Assembly: GCA_035700805.1 (NCBI GenBank)
Contig: DASSOG010000020.1
Coordinates: forward strand, 5,517 to 69,516
Reading direction: 5' to 3'
From: JAGWRI01 sp035700805
GTDB taxonomy: Bacteria > Gemmatimonadota > Gemmatimonadetes > Gemmatimonadales > Gemmatimonadaceae
Length of the DNA stretch: 64,000 nt
The notes under the pieces were generated by a model that saw only the letters and a program-made list of their open reading frames with translations, was not told the DNA's origin and made no database searches. The position numbers were made by a program, and so were the translations under genes. Each line of letters opens with the position of its first letter. The stretch's first letter is position 1. Below, one piece after another: positions 47,100 to 58,224 of the stretch.

Positions 47100-48152
47100 A
47101 TGACGGGCACGCCCTCGATTTCCCGCGACCTGCTGCGCCGCATCCCCAAGGCCGAGTTGCACTGCCATCTGGACGGCTCGGTGCGCCCGCAGACCCTCCT
47201 GGACCTGGCGGCGGAGTACGGCAAGCCCATGCCGAGGGCGGACGCCACGTCGCTGGCGGCCTATATGCTGGCGCGAGACTCGCACAATCTGGAAGAGTAC
47301 CTGGCGCGCTTCTCGGTCACTCTCTCGGTGATGCAGACCGCGTCGGCGCTGGAGCGCATTGCCTACGAACTGGCCACGGACGCCGCGGCCGACGGCGTGC
47401 GCTACATCGAGGTGCGCTACGCCCCCATCCTGAACGTGCGCGAGGGACTCTCGCTGGGGGATGCGGTGGAGGCGCCGCTGCGCGGACTGGCGCGGGCCGA
47501 GCATGACACGGGCATCGTGGGCCGCCTGATCATCTGCGGGCTGCGGACCATGCCGCCCAGCGTCTCCATGGAACTGGCCGAGCTGGCGGTGGCGTATGCG
47601 AAACGCGGCGTGGTGGCATTCGACCTGGCCGGGGGTGAAGCCGGGCATTCCGCCGCGGCGCACCGGCAGGCCTTTGCGCACGCGCACGCGCACCACCTGC
47701 CCTGCACCTGCCACGCGGGCGAAGGCGACGGTCCCTCGTCGGTACGCGAGGCCCTGCAGGCGTGCTGCGCCGATCGGGTGGGGCACGGCACGCGCATCAT
47801 CGAGGACGCGGTGCTGCTGGATGACGTGATCCGCCGGCAGGTGCCCATCGAGGTATGCCTCACGAGCAACGTGCAGACGCATGCCGCGGCGTCGTACGAC
47901 GCGCATCCGCTGCGCGAGTTCTACGACCGCGGCGTGAACGTCGTGCTCAACACGGACAACCGCCTGATGAGTGGCACCACGCTCACCGACGAGTACGAAC
48001 ACGCGGCGGCGCACCTGCGCTTCACGTTCGACGAACTGTCGCGCGTGGCCCTGAACGGCTTTCAGAGCGCGTTCCTGCCGGACGACCAGCGCAACGCCCT
48101 GGTGGCCGCCGCCGAGCGGGAGCTGGCCACGTTGCGGCGCGCCATCGCGTGA
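47100..48152 (+). CDS. add: adenosine deaminase
   Basis: A 350-aa zinc enzyme converting adenosine to inosine. Zinc and catalytic residues are visible: KAELHCHLDGS (two His), CHAGEGDG (His, Glu), DRVGHGTRI (His) and LNTDNRLMSGTTL (Asp). ATG 47100 is 11 residues before the first motif, as usual. The stop overlaps the PNP gene (GTGA), making a purine-salvage pair: the product inosine is the substrate of PNP. Confidence 0.94.
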   Translation: MTGTPSISRDLLRRIPKAELHCHLDGSVRPQTLLDLAAEYGKPMPRADATSLAAYMLARDSHNLEEYLARFSVTLSVMQTASALERIAYELATDAAADGVRYIEVRYAPILNVREGLSLGDAVEAPLRGLARAEHDTGIVGRLIICGLRTMPPSVSMELAELAVAYAKRGVVAFDLAGGEAGHSAAAHRQAFAHAHAHHLPCTCHAGEGDGPSSVREALQACCADRVGHGTRIIEDAVLLDDVIRRQVPIEVCLTSNVQTHAAASYDAHPLREFYDRGVNVVLNTDNRLMSGTTLTDEYEHAAAHLRFTFDELSRVALNGFQSAFLPDDQRNALVAAAERELATLRRAIA

Positions 48153-49018
48153 GCTCGGCACCGGGCAGGCCCGGCGATTCCGGTGGGAAGGACGGGGCTG
48201 CGAACGGCGCGCGGGCGGCGACGGACGCGGCCGGAGCGGTACGCGCGCGCATCGGGCCCTTCCCGCCGGTGGCCGCGATCATCCTGGGCTCGGGGCTGGG
48301 CGGGCTGGCGCGCCGCATCGAGAATGCCACCGTGATCCCGTATCGCGAGATCCCCGGCTTCCCGCCCTCGACGGTGGCCGGTCACGCCGGCCAGTTGCTG
48401 GCCGGGACGCTGGCCGGGCGGCCGGTGCTGGCCATGGCGGGACGGTTCCACATGTACGAGGGACACTCGGCCCAGGTGGCCGCCTTTCCCGTGCGCGTGC
48501 TGCATGCGCTGGGGGCGCCGGTGCTCATCGTGTCCAACGCCGCGGGCGGCATCCGGCGCGAGTTCGCGCCGGGCACGCTGATGCTCATTCGCGATCACGT
48601 AAACCTGATGTTCCGGAACCCGCTGATCGGCGCGGTGCAAGCCGGCGACCTGCGCTTTCCCGACATGTCGGAGCCGTACGACCCGGCGCTGCGGGCCCTG
48701 GCCCGGCGCGTGGGCGACGGCCATGGCATCGCGCTCGCGGAGGGGGTGTACTGCGGGCTGCTGGGTCCCAGCTATGAGACGCGCGCCGAGGTGCGCATGC
48801 TCGCCACGCTGGGGGTGGACGCCGTGGGCATGTCCACGGTGCCGGAGGTGATCGCGGCGCGGGCCGCCGGCGTGCGCGTCCTGGGGCTGAGCTGCATCAC
48901 GAACTGCGCGGCGGGACTGTCCGACACGCCGGTGAATCACGCCGAGGTGATCGAGACCACGGCGCGGGTGGCCGACCGTTTCGAGACGCTGGTGTCCGGC
49001 GTGGTGGCGGGCCTGTGA
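48149..49018 (+). CDS. punA: purine-nucleoside phosphorylase (trimeric type)
   Basis: A 289-aa enzyme that splits inosine or guanosine with phosphate. The motifs are AAIILGSGLGGLA, MAGRFHMYEGHSAQ, VSNAAGGI, LLGPSYETRAEVRML, GMSTVPEVIAA and SCITNCAAGL. The start GTG 48149 overlaps the add stop by four bases, and the first ~35 residues are Gly/Ala-rich. Conserved Glu and Asn of the purine site (YETRAE, NCAAG) are present. Confidence 0.93.
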   Translation: MSSAPGRPGDSGGKDGAANGARAATDAAGAVRARIGPFPPVAAIILGSGLGGLARRIENATVIPYREIPGFPPSTVAGHAGQLLAGTLAGRPVLAMAGRFHMYEGHSAQVAAFPVRVLHALGAPVLIVSNAAGGIRREFAPGTLMLIRDHVNLMFRNPLIGAVQAGDLRFPDMSEPYDPALRALARRVGDGHGIALAEGVYCGLLGPSYETRAEVRMLATLGVDAVGMSTVPEVIAARAAGVRVLGLSCITNCAAGLSDTPVNHAEVIETTARVADRFETLVSGVVAGL

Positions 49019-49055
49019 TGGCCGGTCGGGCGCGGGGCTCCGCGAATGCTGCGCG

Positions 49056-49859
49056 CTACTTGCCGTCCGGCCTGGCCACGTGCGGCAAGGACATCACGTG
49101 CTTGCGGAACGCGTCGTACGCCGGCGTGTTCGTGGTGAGTCCCTTCAGCACCGCCGGGTCGTAGGTGGCAATGAGCGCCTGCACGTGCGCAATGCGGTCC
49201 TCCTCCATGGGATGCGACGCAAACCAGGCATCCACGGTGGAGGGTGCGGTCTGTCGCGCGTTGAGCAGCACGCGGAACAGGTCCACCATGCCCTCCGGGC
49301 TGATGCCCGCGCGGATGACGTTTGCGACCCCGTCGGAGTCGGCCTGGGCTTCGTCCTCGCGGCTGAACTTGGCAAATACGGCGCTCGTCCCCACGTTGAT
49401 GGCGTTGGCCGCCAGCGGATTGTCGCAACTGCCCAGCACCACGCACAGCCCCACGATGCCCACTTCGGCGCCCTGCTGCTTCTTCATGGTCTTGACCGTG
49501 TGGCGCTCGGTCACGTGGCCAATCTCGTGACCCATGGCCCCGGCCAGTTCGTCCAGTCTGGTGGCGTGTGCAATGAGCCCGCGATTCACGTAGATGAATC
49601 CGCCGGGCAGCGCGAAGGCGTTGATGGTGGTGTCGTCCACCAGGTAGAAGTGCCAGGTCAGGTTGCGCGTGTCGGCCAGGTGGGCAATGGAATCGCCCAG
49701 CGCCGTCAGGTACAGGTTGGCGGCCGGGTCCTGGATGATCGGCAACTGGGCGTTGATCTGGGCGGAGTAGCCGGCGCCCAGGTTCACTTCCTGCTGCGTG
49801 GAGACCGCGCACCCGGCCACGAGCAGGGTGCTGGCGAGGCCGGCGAGCAAGCGTTTCAT
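49056..49859 (-). CDS. M48 family metalloprotease (lipoprotein)
   Basis: A 267-aa exported zinc protease of the BepA/LoiP type. The lipobox is LLVAGC. The active site is AMGHEIGHVTERH and the third ligand is the Glu in SREDEAQADSDGV. It probably assists outer-membrane protein quality control. A GGAGG-like site before ATG 49859 supports the start. It is divergent from the rRNA/tRNA methyltransferase gene. Confidence 0.9.
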   Translation of the reverse strand: MKRLLAGLASTLLVAGCAVSTQQEVNLGAGYSAQINAQLPIIQDPAANLYLTALGDSIAHLADTRNLTWHFYLVDDTTINAFALPGGFIYVNRGLIAHATRLDELAGAMGHEIGHVTERHTVKTMKKQQGAEVGIVGLCVVLGSCDNPLAANAINVGTSAVFAKFSREDEAQADSDGVANVIRAGISPEGMVDLFRVLLNARQTAPSTVDAWFASHPMEEDRIAHVQALIATYDPAVLKGLTTNTPAYDAFRKHVMSLPHVARPDGK

Positions 49860-49906
49860 TGTTTCCGTCCTCCCGTGGGGGAATTCACCATTCTCTGGCC
49901 ATCGAC

Positions 49907-50665
49907 GTGCGCCTGCTAACCCTAGCACGAGACCTGCGCCGCAGGAAAGCCCGCGAACGGCAGCGGCTGTTCGTGTGCGAAGGGGTGCGCGCCGTGGAGG
50001 AGCTGCTGCGCTCGCCCATTGCGCCCCTGGGCGTGCTGGTGGGCCCGCAACTGCTGGAGGCGCCGCGCGGCGCGGCGCTGCGCGAGGCGCTCGTGGCGGC
50101 CGGCATCACCCTGGAGGAAGTCCCGCTGCGCGAGTTCCACACGGCGGCGGAGACGGAATCGCCGCAGGGCGTGCTGGCAATTGCGCCGGTGCCGGAGCGC
50201 TCGCTGGACGCCGTGGCCGCGGTGGATGGGCTTCGCGTGCTGGTGCTGGATGCGCTGCAGGATCCCGGAAACGTGGGCACGATCCTGCGCACCGCCGCCG
50301 CGTTGGGTGTTTCGGCCACGCTGGCGCTCCCGGGCACGGTGGACCTGTGGAACGCCAAGGTTGTGCGAGGCGCCATGGGCGCGCTCTTTCACCATCACGC
50401 GCAGGCGGCCACGTGGGCCGAAGTGGACGCGCTGGCCACGCGGGCGGGGCTGGCGGTGTGGGCGGCTGATGCGCACGGGGCTCCGCTGGGCAGCACGCCG
50501 GCGCCCGCGCGCCTGGCGCTCGTGGTTGGCAACGAAGGCGCCGGACTCTCAGGCGAGGCCCGCGCGCGAGCCTCGCACACGGTGGCGCTGCCCATCTCCG
50601 GGGCGGTGGAGTCCCTGAACGCCGCCGTGGCCACCGGCATCCTCCTCTACGAGCTACGGCCGTGA
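49907..50665 (+). CDS. TrmH/SpoU family RNA 2'-O-methyltransferase
   Basis: A 252-aa SPOUT methyltransferase. An N-terminal substrate-binding domain begins RLFVCEGVRAVEELL. The knotted catalytic domain has motif 1 LDALQDPGNVGTILRTAAALG, motif 2 LALVVGNEGAGLS and motif 3 LPISGAVESLNAAVA. It methylates a ribose in rRNA or tRNA; the exact site is not predictable. GTG 49907 is the most likely start, since an upstream TTG would lie in the M48 start region. It ends overlapping the prepilin peptidase start. Confidence 0.9.
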   Translation: MRLLTLARDLRRRKARERQRLFVCEGVRAVEELLRSPIAPLGVLVGPQLLEAPRGAALREALVAAGITLEEVPLREFHTAAETESPQGVLAIAPVPERSLDAVAAVDGLRVLVLDALQDPGNVGTILRTAAALGVSATLALPGTVDLWNAKVVRGAMGALFHHHAQAATWAEVDALATRAGLAVWAADAHGAPLGSTPAPARLALVVGNEGAGLSGEARARASHTVALPISGAVESLNAAVATGILLYELRP

Positions 50666-51507
50666 CCATGCAGACCTACTGGGCAGTGGTGGCGTTCCTC
50701 TTCGGCGCGGTGATCGGGTCGTTCCTGAACGTGTGCATCGGGCGCTGGCCCGCGGGGGAATCGGTGGTGCGGCCGCGTTCGCGCTGCCCGCACTGCCGCT
50801 ACCAGCTTGCGTGGTACGACAACATCCCGATCCTGAGCTGGGTGGCGTTGCGCGCGCGCTGCCGCTGCTGCACGGAGCCGATCTCGGTGCAGTACCCGCT
50901 GGTGGAGCTGGCGGTGGGGGTGCTCTGGGTGGCGTGCGTGGTGCATTTCGGGCCCACCTTTACGGCGCTGCGTGTGGCCATCGCGTGCACCGTGCTGCTG
51001 GGCGTGGCCATCACGGACGCCAAACACTACCTGATTCCCGATGGCTTCACGCTGTTCGGGCTGGTGTTCGCGCTGGTGACGGCCGCGTACGCCGCCGTGA
51101 TCGGGGATCCCGGCCCGTTCGCCTCGCTGTACGACGCCGTGATTGGCGCGTGTGTGGGTGCGGGGATGATTGCGATTGTCGGCTGGCTGGGCGAGATCGC
51201 CTTCAAGAAGGAAGCCATGGGGATGGGGGACATGACGCTCATGGCGTTCGTCGGCGCGATGGTGGGTCCGCCGCGCGCGATCCTGACCGTATTCATAGCG
51301 GCCGCCATTGGCTCGGCGGCGTTCATCCTGGTGGTGTACCCGGCGGCGTGGTTCCGGCGGGACCGGCGCCTGGAGCAGGGGGAACTGCCGCTGGGGCAGG
51401 CGACGTTCGAGCCGCCGCTGGTGCCGTTCGGCGTTTTCCTTGCGCCCGCCGCGGTGGTGGCATTGCTTTGGGGCAATGCCGTATTTGTCTGGCTCCTGGC
51501 CGGCTGA
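50662..51507 (+). CDS. pilD: prepilin peptidase (PilD/GspO)
   Basis: A 281-aa inner-membrane aspartic protease that cleaves and N-methylates type IV prepilins. The N-terminal methylase domain has FGAVIGSFLNVCIGRWP and the zinc tetracysteine CPHC with CRCC. The catalytic Asp residues are in AITDAKHYLIPD and GMGDMTL. The start is GTG 50662 (GTGA overlap) or ATG 50668. It would serve the pilus or secretion machinery whose ATPase is encoded at 32024. Confidence 0.94.
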   Translation: MTMQTYWAVVAFLFGAVIGSFLNVCIGRWPAGESVVRPRSRCPHCRYQLAWYDNIPILSWVALRARCRCCTEPISVQYPLVELAVGVLWVACVVHFGPTFTALRVAIACTVLLGVAITDAKHYLIPDGFTLFGLVFALVTAAYAAVIGDPGPFASLYDAVIGACVGAGMIAIVGWLGEIAFKKEAMGMGDMTLMAFVGAMVGPPRAILTVFIAAAIGSAAFILVVYPAAWFRRDRRLEQGELPLGQATFEPPLVPFGVFLAPAAVVALLWGNAVFVWLLAG

Positions 51508-51534
51508 CCGCCGGCGCGTTCGCCCGGTGCGCCG

Positions 51535-52758
51535 GTGATTGACGAATCGCCGCGCGTGGCGAACGCGCTGGGGCGGTTCACGCGCGACCTCACCGCCGAT
51601 GCACGCGCGGGCCGCCTCGAACCCGTGCGCGGGCGACACGACGAAATTGCCCGCGTCATCGACATCCTGCTGAGGCATGGCAAGAGCAACCCCGCGCTGG
51701 TGGGGCCGGCGGGGGTGGGCAAGACGGCCATCGCCGAGGGGCTGGCGCAGCGCATGGCGGAGGGCGCGGTGCCCTTTGCGCTGCGCGAGGTGCGGCTGCT
51801 CTCGCTGGATCACGTGTCGCTGCTGGCCGGCTCCACGTATCGCGGGCAGTACGAAGAGCGGATCCGCGCGCTGGTGGCCGAGGTGCAGGCGTCGCCGGAC
51901 GTGATCCTGTTCATTGATGAACTCCACAACCTGATTGGCCAGGGCACCGCCATGGGGGCGGCCATGGACGCGGCCAACATGCTCAAGCCGGCGCTGGTGC
52001 GTGGCGACTTCCGCGTAATTGGCGCCACCACGGACGAGGAATACGACCGCTGGGTGCTGGGCGACTCGGCGCTGGAGCGCCGCTTCCAGAAGGTGCCGGT
52101 GCGGGAGTTGAGCGTGGAGGACACGCTGGACGTGCTCCGCGCGCGCAAGCACCGGCTGGAGCGGCATCACAGTGTGCTGATAAGCGACGAGGCCCTCCAG
52201 GCGGCGGTGGCCCTGACGGACGCGCACGTGAAGGATCGCCGGCGTCCGGACAAGGCCATTGACGCGCTGGACGAGGCGTGCGCGCACCTGCAGGCGGGGG
52301 CCACGTATTCGCCCGCCACCGAGGCGCTGCTGAAGCGGCGGCGCGGCGCAGCGCCGAAGGCTTCGGCCCGGGAGCCGGGGCGTCGCGAGCGAAGCGGGCG
52401 CGAGGCGGAACCCGGGCAGGCCCGTGGCAGCGGTGACGAAGCCGGTTTCGGGTCGGCGGGGTTCGACGTGCTCGAGCGATTCAGCGCGGCCATCGAGGCC
52501 GCGTTCAACGAGGCGGACGGGTTTGACCGGCCGGCGCATCCCTCGAGCGGTGTGGGTGCCGCGTCAGCCGCCCAGGCCGCGCCGGTGAACCCGCCAAGCG
52601 CGCCGTCGGTCGCCTCGCGCCCGGCGCCGGTGCCCTCGGGCGCCGCGCTGGACGTGGAGGTGGAGCGGCGGCTGGCGGAAGAGGGCATCGTGGTACGCGG
52701 CCAGGACGTGGCCCGCGTCGTCTCGCTCATGTCAGGAGGTCAGGTCACGTGGGAATGA
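51535..52758 (+). CDS. single-domain Clp/ClpB-like AAA ATPase
   Basis: A 407-aa protein equivalent to the D1 module of ClpA/ClpB only. Walker A is GPAGVGKTAIAEGLA, the pore loop is GSTYRGQYEERI, Walker B ILFIDELHNLIGQG, and sensor/arginine finger segments are IGATTDEEYDRWV and SALERRFQKV. The N-terminal Clp repeat domain and the D2 domain are missing. Residues ~285-370 are a low-complexity Ala/Gly/Arg/Pro linker, followed by a short segment AEEGIVVRGQDVARVVSLMSG that resembles the start of a second Clp module, possibly a remnant. The start is GTG 51535. The gene overlaps the next by ten bases. Confidence 0.83.
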   Translation: MIDESPRVANALGRFTRDLTADARAGRLEPVRGRHDEIARVIDILLRHGKSNPALVGPAGVGKTAIAEGLAQRMAEGAVPFALREVRLLSLDHVSLLAGSTYRGQYEERIRALVAEVQASPDVILFIDELHNLIGQGTAMGAAMDAANMLKPALVRGDFRVIGATTDEEYDRWVLGDSALERRFQKVPVRELSVEDTLDVLRARKHRLERHHSVLISDEALQAAVALTDAHVKDRRRPDKAIDALDEACAHLQAGATYSPATEALLKRRRGAAPKASAREPGRRERSGREAEPGQARGSGDEAGFGSAGFDVLERFSAAIEAAFNEADGFDRPAHPSSGVGAASAAQAAPVNPPSAPSVASRPAPVPSGAALDVEVERRLAEEGIVVRGQDVARVVSLMSGGQVTWE

Positions 52759-54014
52759 AGTGTCGAACGGCACTGCTGCTGGGGCTCGCGCTGGTGGCGA
52801 TGGCGGGGTGCGGGCGCCGGAACGGGAAGTACGGGCAGGGGCCGTATGGCGACCTGGTGATGGACGCCGTGCCCAAGGTGGAGCGCGCGATGGGCGTCAA
52901 GTTCAAGACGCCGCCAAAGTTCTCCGTGCTGTCGCGCGCGCAGGTGCGGGACTTCCTGCTGAAGAAGTTCGAGGAGGAGACGCCGACCGCCGAGCTGGCC
53001 GGCCAGGAGGCCGCGTACAAGGCCTTCGGGCTCATTCCCGACACGCTGGACATGCGCCAGTTCCTGGTGAAGCTGCTCACCGAGCAGATCGTGGGCTACT
53101 ACGACCCCGACACCAAGGAGCTGTACGTGGTGAAGGACGCGCCGCATGACCTGGCGAGCGTCACGGTCACGCACGAGCTGGTGCACGCGCTGCAGGACCA
53201 ATATGTGAACCTGGATTCGCTGCAGCGGGCCACCGGCGACAACGACCGCCAGATGGCGGCCCAGGCGGTGATCGAGGGCGAGGCCACGTACGAGCAGATG
53301 TCCATCATGACGGGCGGGCAGGACCTGGCCACGCTGCTGCCCGGCGGGTGGGACAAGGTGCGCGACCTGATCCGCCAGTCGCAGAAGTCGCAGCCGGTGT
53401 TCGCGTCAGCGCCGCTGGCCATCCAGGAGGACCTGCTCTTTCCCTACCTGAGCGGCGCGCAGTTCATCAAGTGGTTCAAGGAGCACTACCCGGACAAGCT
53501 GCCACTTACCGACATGCCCGTCTCCACCACCCAGGTGCTGCACCAGGAGGCGTTCTTTGACAGCGTGCGGCAGGTGCCGGTGCGGGTGGTGCTGCCCCGC
53601 ACGCGCGGCACGACGATCTACGAAAACGACCTGGGTGAGTTCGAGACTCGGCTGTTCATCTATCAGCATGCGCAGGACCTCGCGCTGGCCACCAACGCCG
53701 CGGAGGGCTGGGCCGGCGACCGCTATCGGATCCTCAAGGAACCCGGCGGCACGGCCGTTGCGTGGGTATCCGTGTGGCGCAGCGTGGTGGACGCCGCGCA
53801 GTTTGCCGAGGCGCTGCAGGAGGTGGTGTACCGGCGCTACCGCACGCCGAACCCCACGTTGACGTACACCGGCGAGCGCACGTACCACGGCAGCTCACGC
53901 ACCGTGTCCGTCACGCCGCTGACCGTGGACGGTCGGCATGTGGTGGTGTATGTGGATGTGCCCAAGGGCACGACGACCAGCCTGCTGGATCCGACCGCGG
54001 TGAAGCTCAAGTAA
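52749..54014 (+). CDS. lipoprotein with HExxH metalloprotease-like motif
   Basis: A 421-aa exported protein. The lipobox is LVAMAGC. A zinc-protease-like helix VTVTHELVHALQDQY (about 135-149) and the later AVIEGEATYEQM suggest an Hx3H + E zincin active site, but I cannot name the family. YYDPDTKELYVVKD just upstream of the helix is typical of such gluzincin-like lipoproteins. The GTG 52749 start is favoured because AGGAGGT (52734-52740) is eight bases upstream; ATG 52755 would be fourteen. It overlaps the Clp-like ATPase gene. Confidence 0.78.
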   Translation: MGMKCRTALLLGLALVAMAGCGRRNGKYGQGPYGDLVMDAVPKVERAMGVKFKTPPKFSVLSRAQVRDFLLKKFEEETPTAELAGQEAAYKAFGLIPDTLDMRQFLVKLLTEQIVGYYDPDTKELYVVKDAPHDLASVTVTHELVHALQDQYVNLDSLQRATGDNDRQMAAQAVIEGEATYEQMSIMTGGQDLATLLPGGWDKVRDLIRQSQKSQPVFASAPLAIQEDLLFPYLSGAQFIKWFKEHYPDKLPLTDMPVSTTQVLHQEAFFDSVRQVPVRVVLPRTRGTTIYENDLGEFETRLFIYQHAQDLALATNAAEGWAGDRYRILKEPGGTAVAWVSVWRSVVDAAQFAEALQEVVYRRYRTPNPTLTYTGERTYHGSSRTVSVTPLTVDGRHVVVYVDVPKGTTTSLLDPTAVKLK

Positions 54015-54029
54015 ATCGCGGCCGGGTCA

Positions 54030-54050
54030 CTCGCCGCCCGGCGCGGCGAG
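54030..54050. terminator. hairpin between convergent genes
   Basis: CTCGCCG and CGGCGAG form a 7-bp stem with a seven-base loop, halfway between the stops at 54014 and 54057. It is likely bidirectional. There is no T-run. Confidence 0.45.
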
Positions 54051-54056
54051 GTCGCG

Positions 54057-55616
54057 CTACATCCCCGCCAGTCGCGACAGCGAAAATCCGATGACCGCGA
54101 TCAGGCCGCCCAGCACGTAGCCGGTGAGGATGATCAGCTTCAGCTCGCGGTTGATCACGCCGCGAATCAGTTCCTCCAGCCGCTCGACGCTGAAGGTCAG
54201 CACCTTGCGCTCCACCATCGTCTGCACGTCCAGCCGCTGAATCAGGTCCGGGAGCTGGCGTTCCACCAGGTCCCAGATGGCGGGGGCAAAGGCGCCCGCC
54301 AGGCGTTCGGCGCTGTCCGCCGGCAGCCACCGCCCCGGCCGCCCGATGGGGTGATCGAGCAGGCGCCGGACGGCCGTGGTGGCCGCGTCGGCAATGAGTT
54401 CGCGCGAACGGGGCGACCGCGCCGCCGACACCACCCAGTCCATCAGCGTTTCATCATCCAGGAAGGCGAGCAGTTCGCCCCAGCTCTTCTGCTCGGCCCG
54501 GGCCAGCGCCTCGTCCAGCTTCTCCACCAGCAGGTCGTGCGTCTGGCTGGCGCGCAGGACGCGCACCAGGCCCGCGGCGACGGTTTCCACCAGGGCCGTG
54601 GCGCGGGGGCTGTCGGGCGGCCCGACGATCTGGTGCAGCGGCTGCGCCAGGTACGACGTGATGGCCTCGTGCACGGCGTGCGTGATGCGCTGGCGGACCT
54701 CGGCATCTTCCAGCAGCTCGCTCAACTGCTCCGCGCCATCCTTCTCCACGGAATCGAGCGCCTTGTCCAGGGTGCGTTCCGTAATGACCAGCTTGGCGAT
54801 CACCCGCTCGTGGAACCGGAGCTCGTCCACGAACCGCGCAAAGAGCGCGTGGAGCCGCACGCGAATGCGCTCGCGCGCCTGCGGGTCCCGCAACACGCCG
54901 GCCAGCTTCTCCACCGCGATGGGCAGGTAGGCCTCAATGCCGCCGTCGATGGCCGACACGATAGCGGGGGGCGCCTGTTCCATCAGCGGCTCATCCGTGG
55001 TGAGCATGTCGCGCGCGCGACGCTCCACGTAGTCGTGCACACCCCGCGCCAGGTCGTCAGACTGCGCGAACTCCGTGGCCCATTGCGAGGCGCGGGCGGT
55101 GATGGCCGCGCGGCGCTCGGCGGTGAGCACGGTGCCCACCAGGCGCTCGTGCAATTCGGCGCGACGGCGCTGGATGAACGCGCGCGCCCGCGCCTCGAAT
55201 TCCGCGGAGTCGGTGAACTCCGCCAGGCGTTCGACAAACCTGGGCACGCCCGCGGTGAGCGCGCGTTCCACCTCGAGCAGCACGGGGGCGGGCAGCACTT
55301 CGCGCAGCGAGGCGCGCTCCGTGTCCAGCACGTTGCCGATGGTGAGCGCCAGCGTGTGATCCAGCTTCTCGTGCACGCCGGCGCTGGCCAGCTCGTCCAT
55401 GATGTCACCCGGCGTGAGCAGCCGCTCGCCCACGGTGCGCCCCAGGCTCTTGGCCATGCGCGCCTGGTTCTTGGGGATGGCGCCCTGGAAGCCGAGCACC
55501 TTGCGGCGCGGGTGGAACAGCATCCAGACGGCCACCGTGTCGGAGGCGCCGCCGGCGATGGTGCCGATGAGCACATGGACCCCGAACTGCAGCCACTGGC
55601 TGGATGCGTCGACCAT
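54057..55616 (-). CDS. DUF445 family membrane-associated protein
   Basis: A 519-aa protein of the DUF445 (YjiN/YheB) family. A membrane segment stands at each end (VHVLIGTIAGGASDTVAVWMLF; LIILTGYVLGGLIAVIGFSL), with FHPRRKVLGFQGAIPKNQARMAKSLG as the family signature. The long middle is helical and charged, repeated as units of about 100 residues. The function is unknown. It lies 11 bases downstream of the lon stop region on the same strand, so may share the lon transcript. Confidence 0.85.
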   Translation of the reverse strand: MVDASSQWLQFGVHVLIGTIAGGASDTVAVWMLFHPRRKVLGFQGAIPKNQARMAKSLGRTVGERLLTPGDIMDELASAGVHEKLDHTLALTIGNVLDTERASLREVLPAPVLLEVERALTAGVPRFVERLAEFTDSAEFEARARAFIQRRRAELHERLVGTVLTAERRAAITARASQWATEFAQSDDLARGVHDYVERRARDMLTTDEPLMEQAPPAIVSAIDGGIEAYLPIAVEKLAGVLRDPQARERIRVRLHALFARFVDELRFHERVIAKLVITERTLDKALDSVEKDGAEQLSELLEDAEVRQRITHAVHEAITSYLAQPLHQIVGPPDSPRATALVETVAAGLVRVLRASQTHDLLVEKLDEALARAEQKSWGELLAFLDDETLMDWVVSAARSPRSRELIADAATTAVRRLLDHPIGRPGRWLPADSAERLAGAFAPAIWDLVERQLPDLIQRLDVQTMVERKVLTFSVERLEELIRGVINRELKLIILTGYVLGGLIAVIGFSLSRLAGM

Positions 55617-55627
55617 GGGCAGCGCGC

Positions 55628-58111
<2,484 letters not shown>

Positions 58112-58198
58112 TCGCCGGGAAAAATGGGATGCGAGTCGGACGGCGGTGCGGTGGGACGGGGGCCGCGATTGGAAATATCGCGTTCCCTTGTCCCAAAC

Positions 58199-58204
58199 TA
58201 TAAT
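58199..58204 (+). promoter_or_regulatory. -10 box of the ffh operon
   Basis: A perfect TATAAT lies 21 bases before the ffh ATG, in an AT-rich patch unlike the surroundings. No convincing -35 box is at the right distance. The leader would be about 15 bases long. Confidence 0.5.
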
Positions 58205-58224
58205 GGATTCTACGTTTAACGGCC

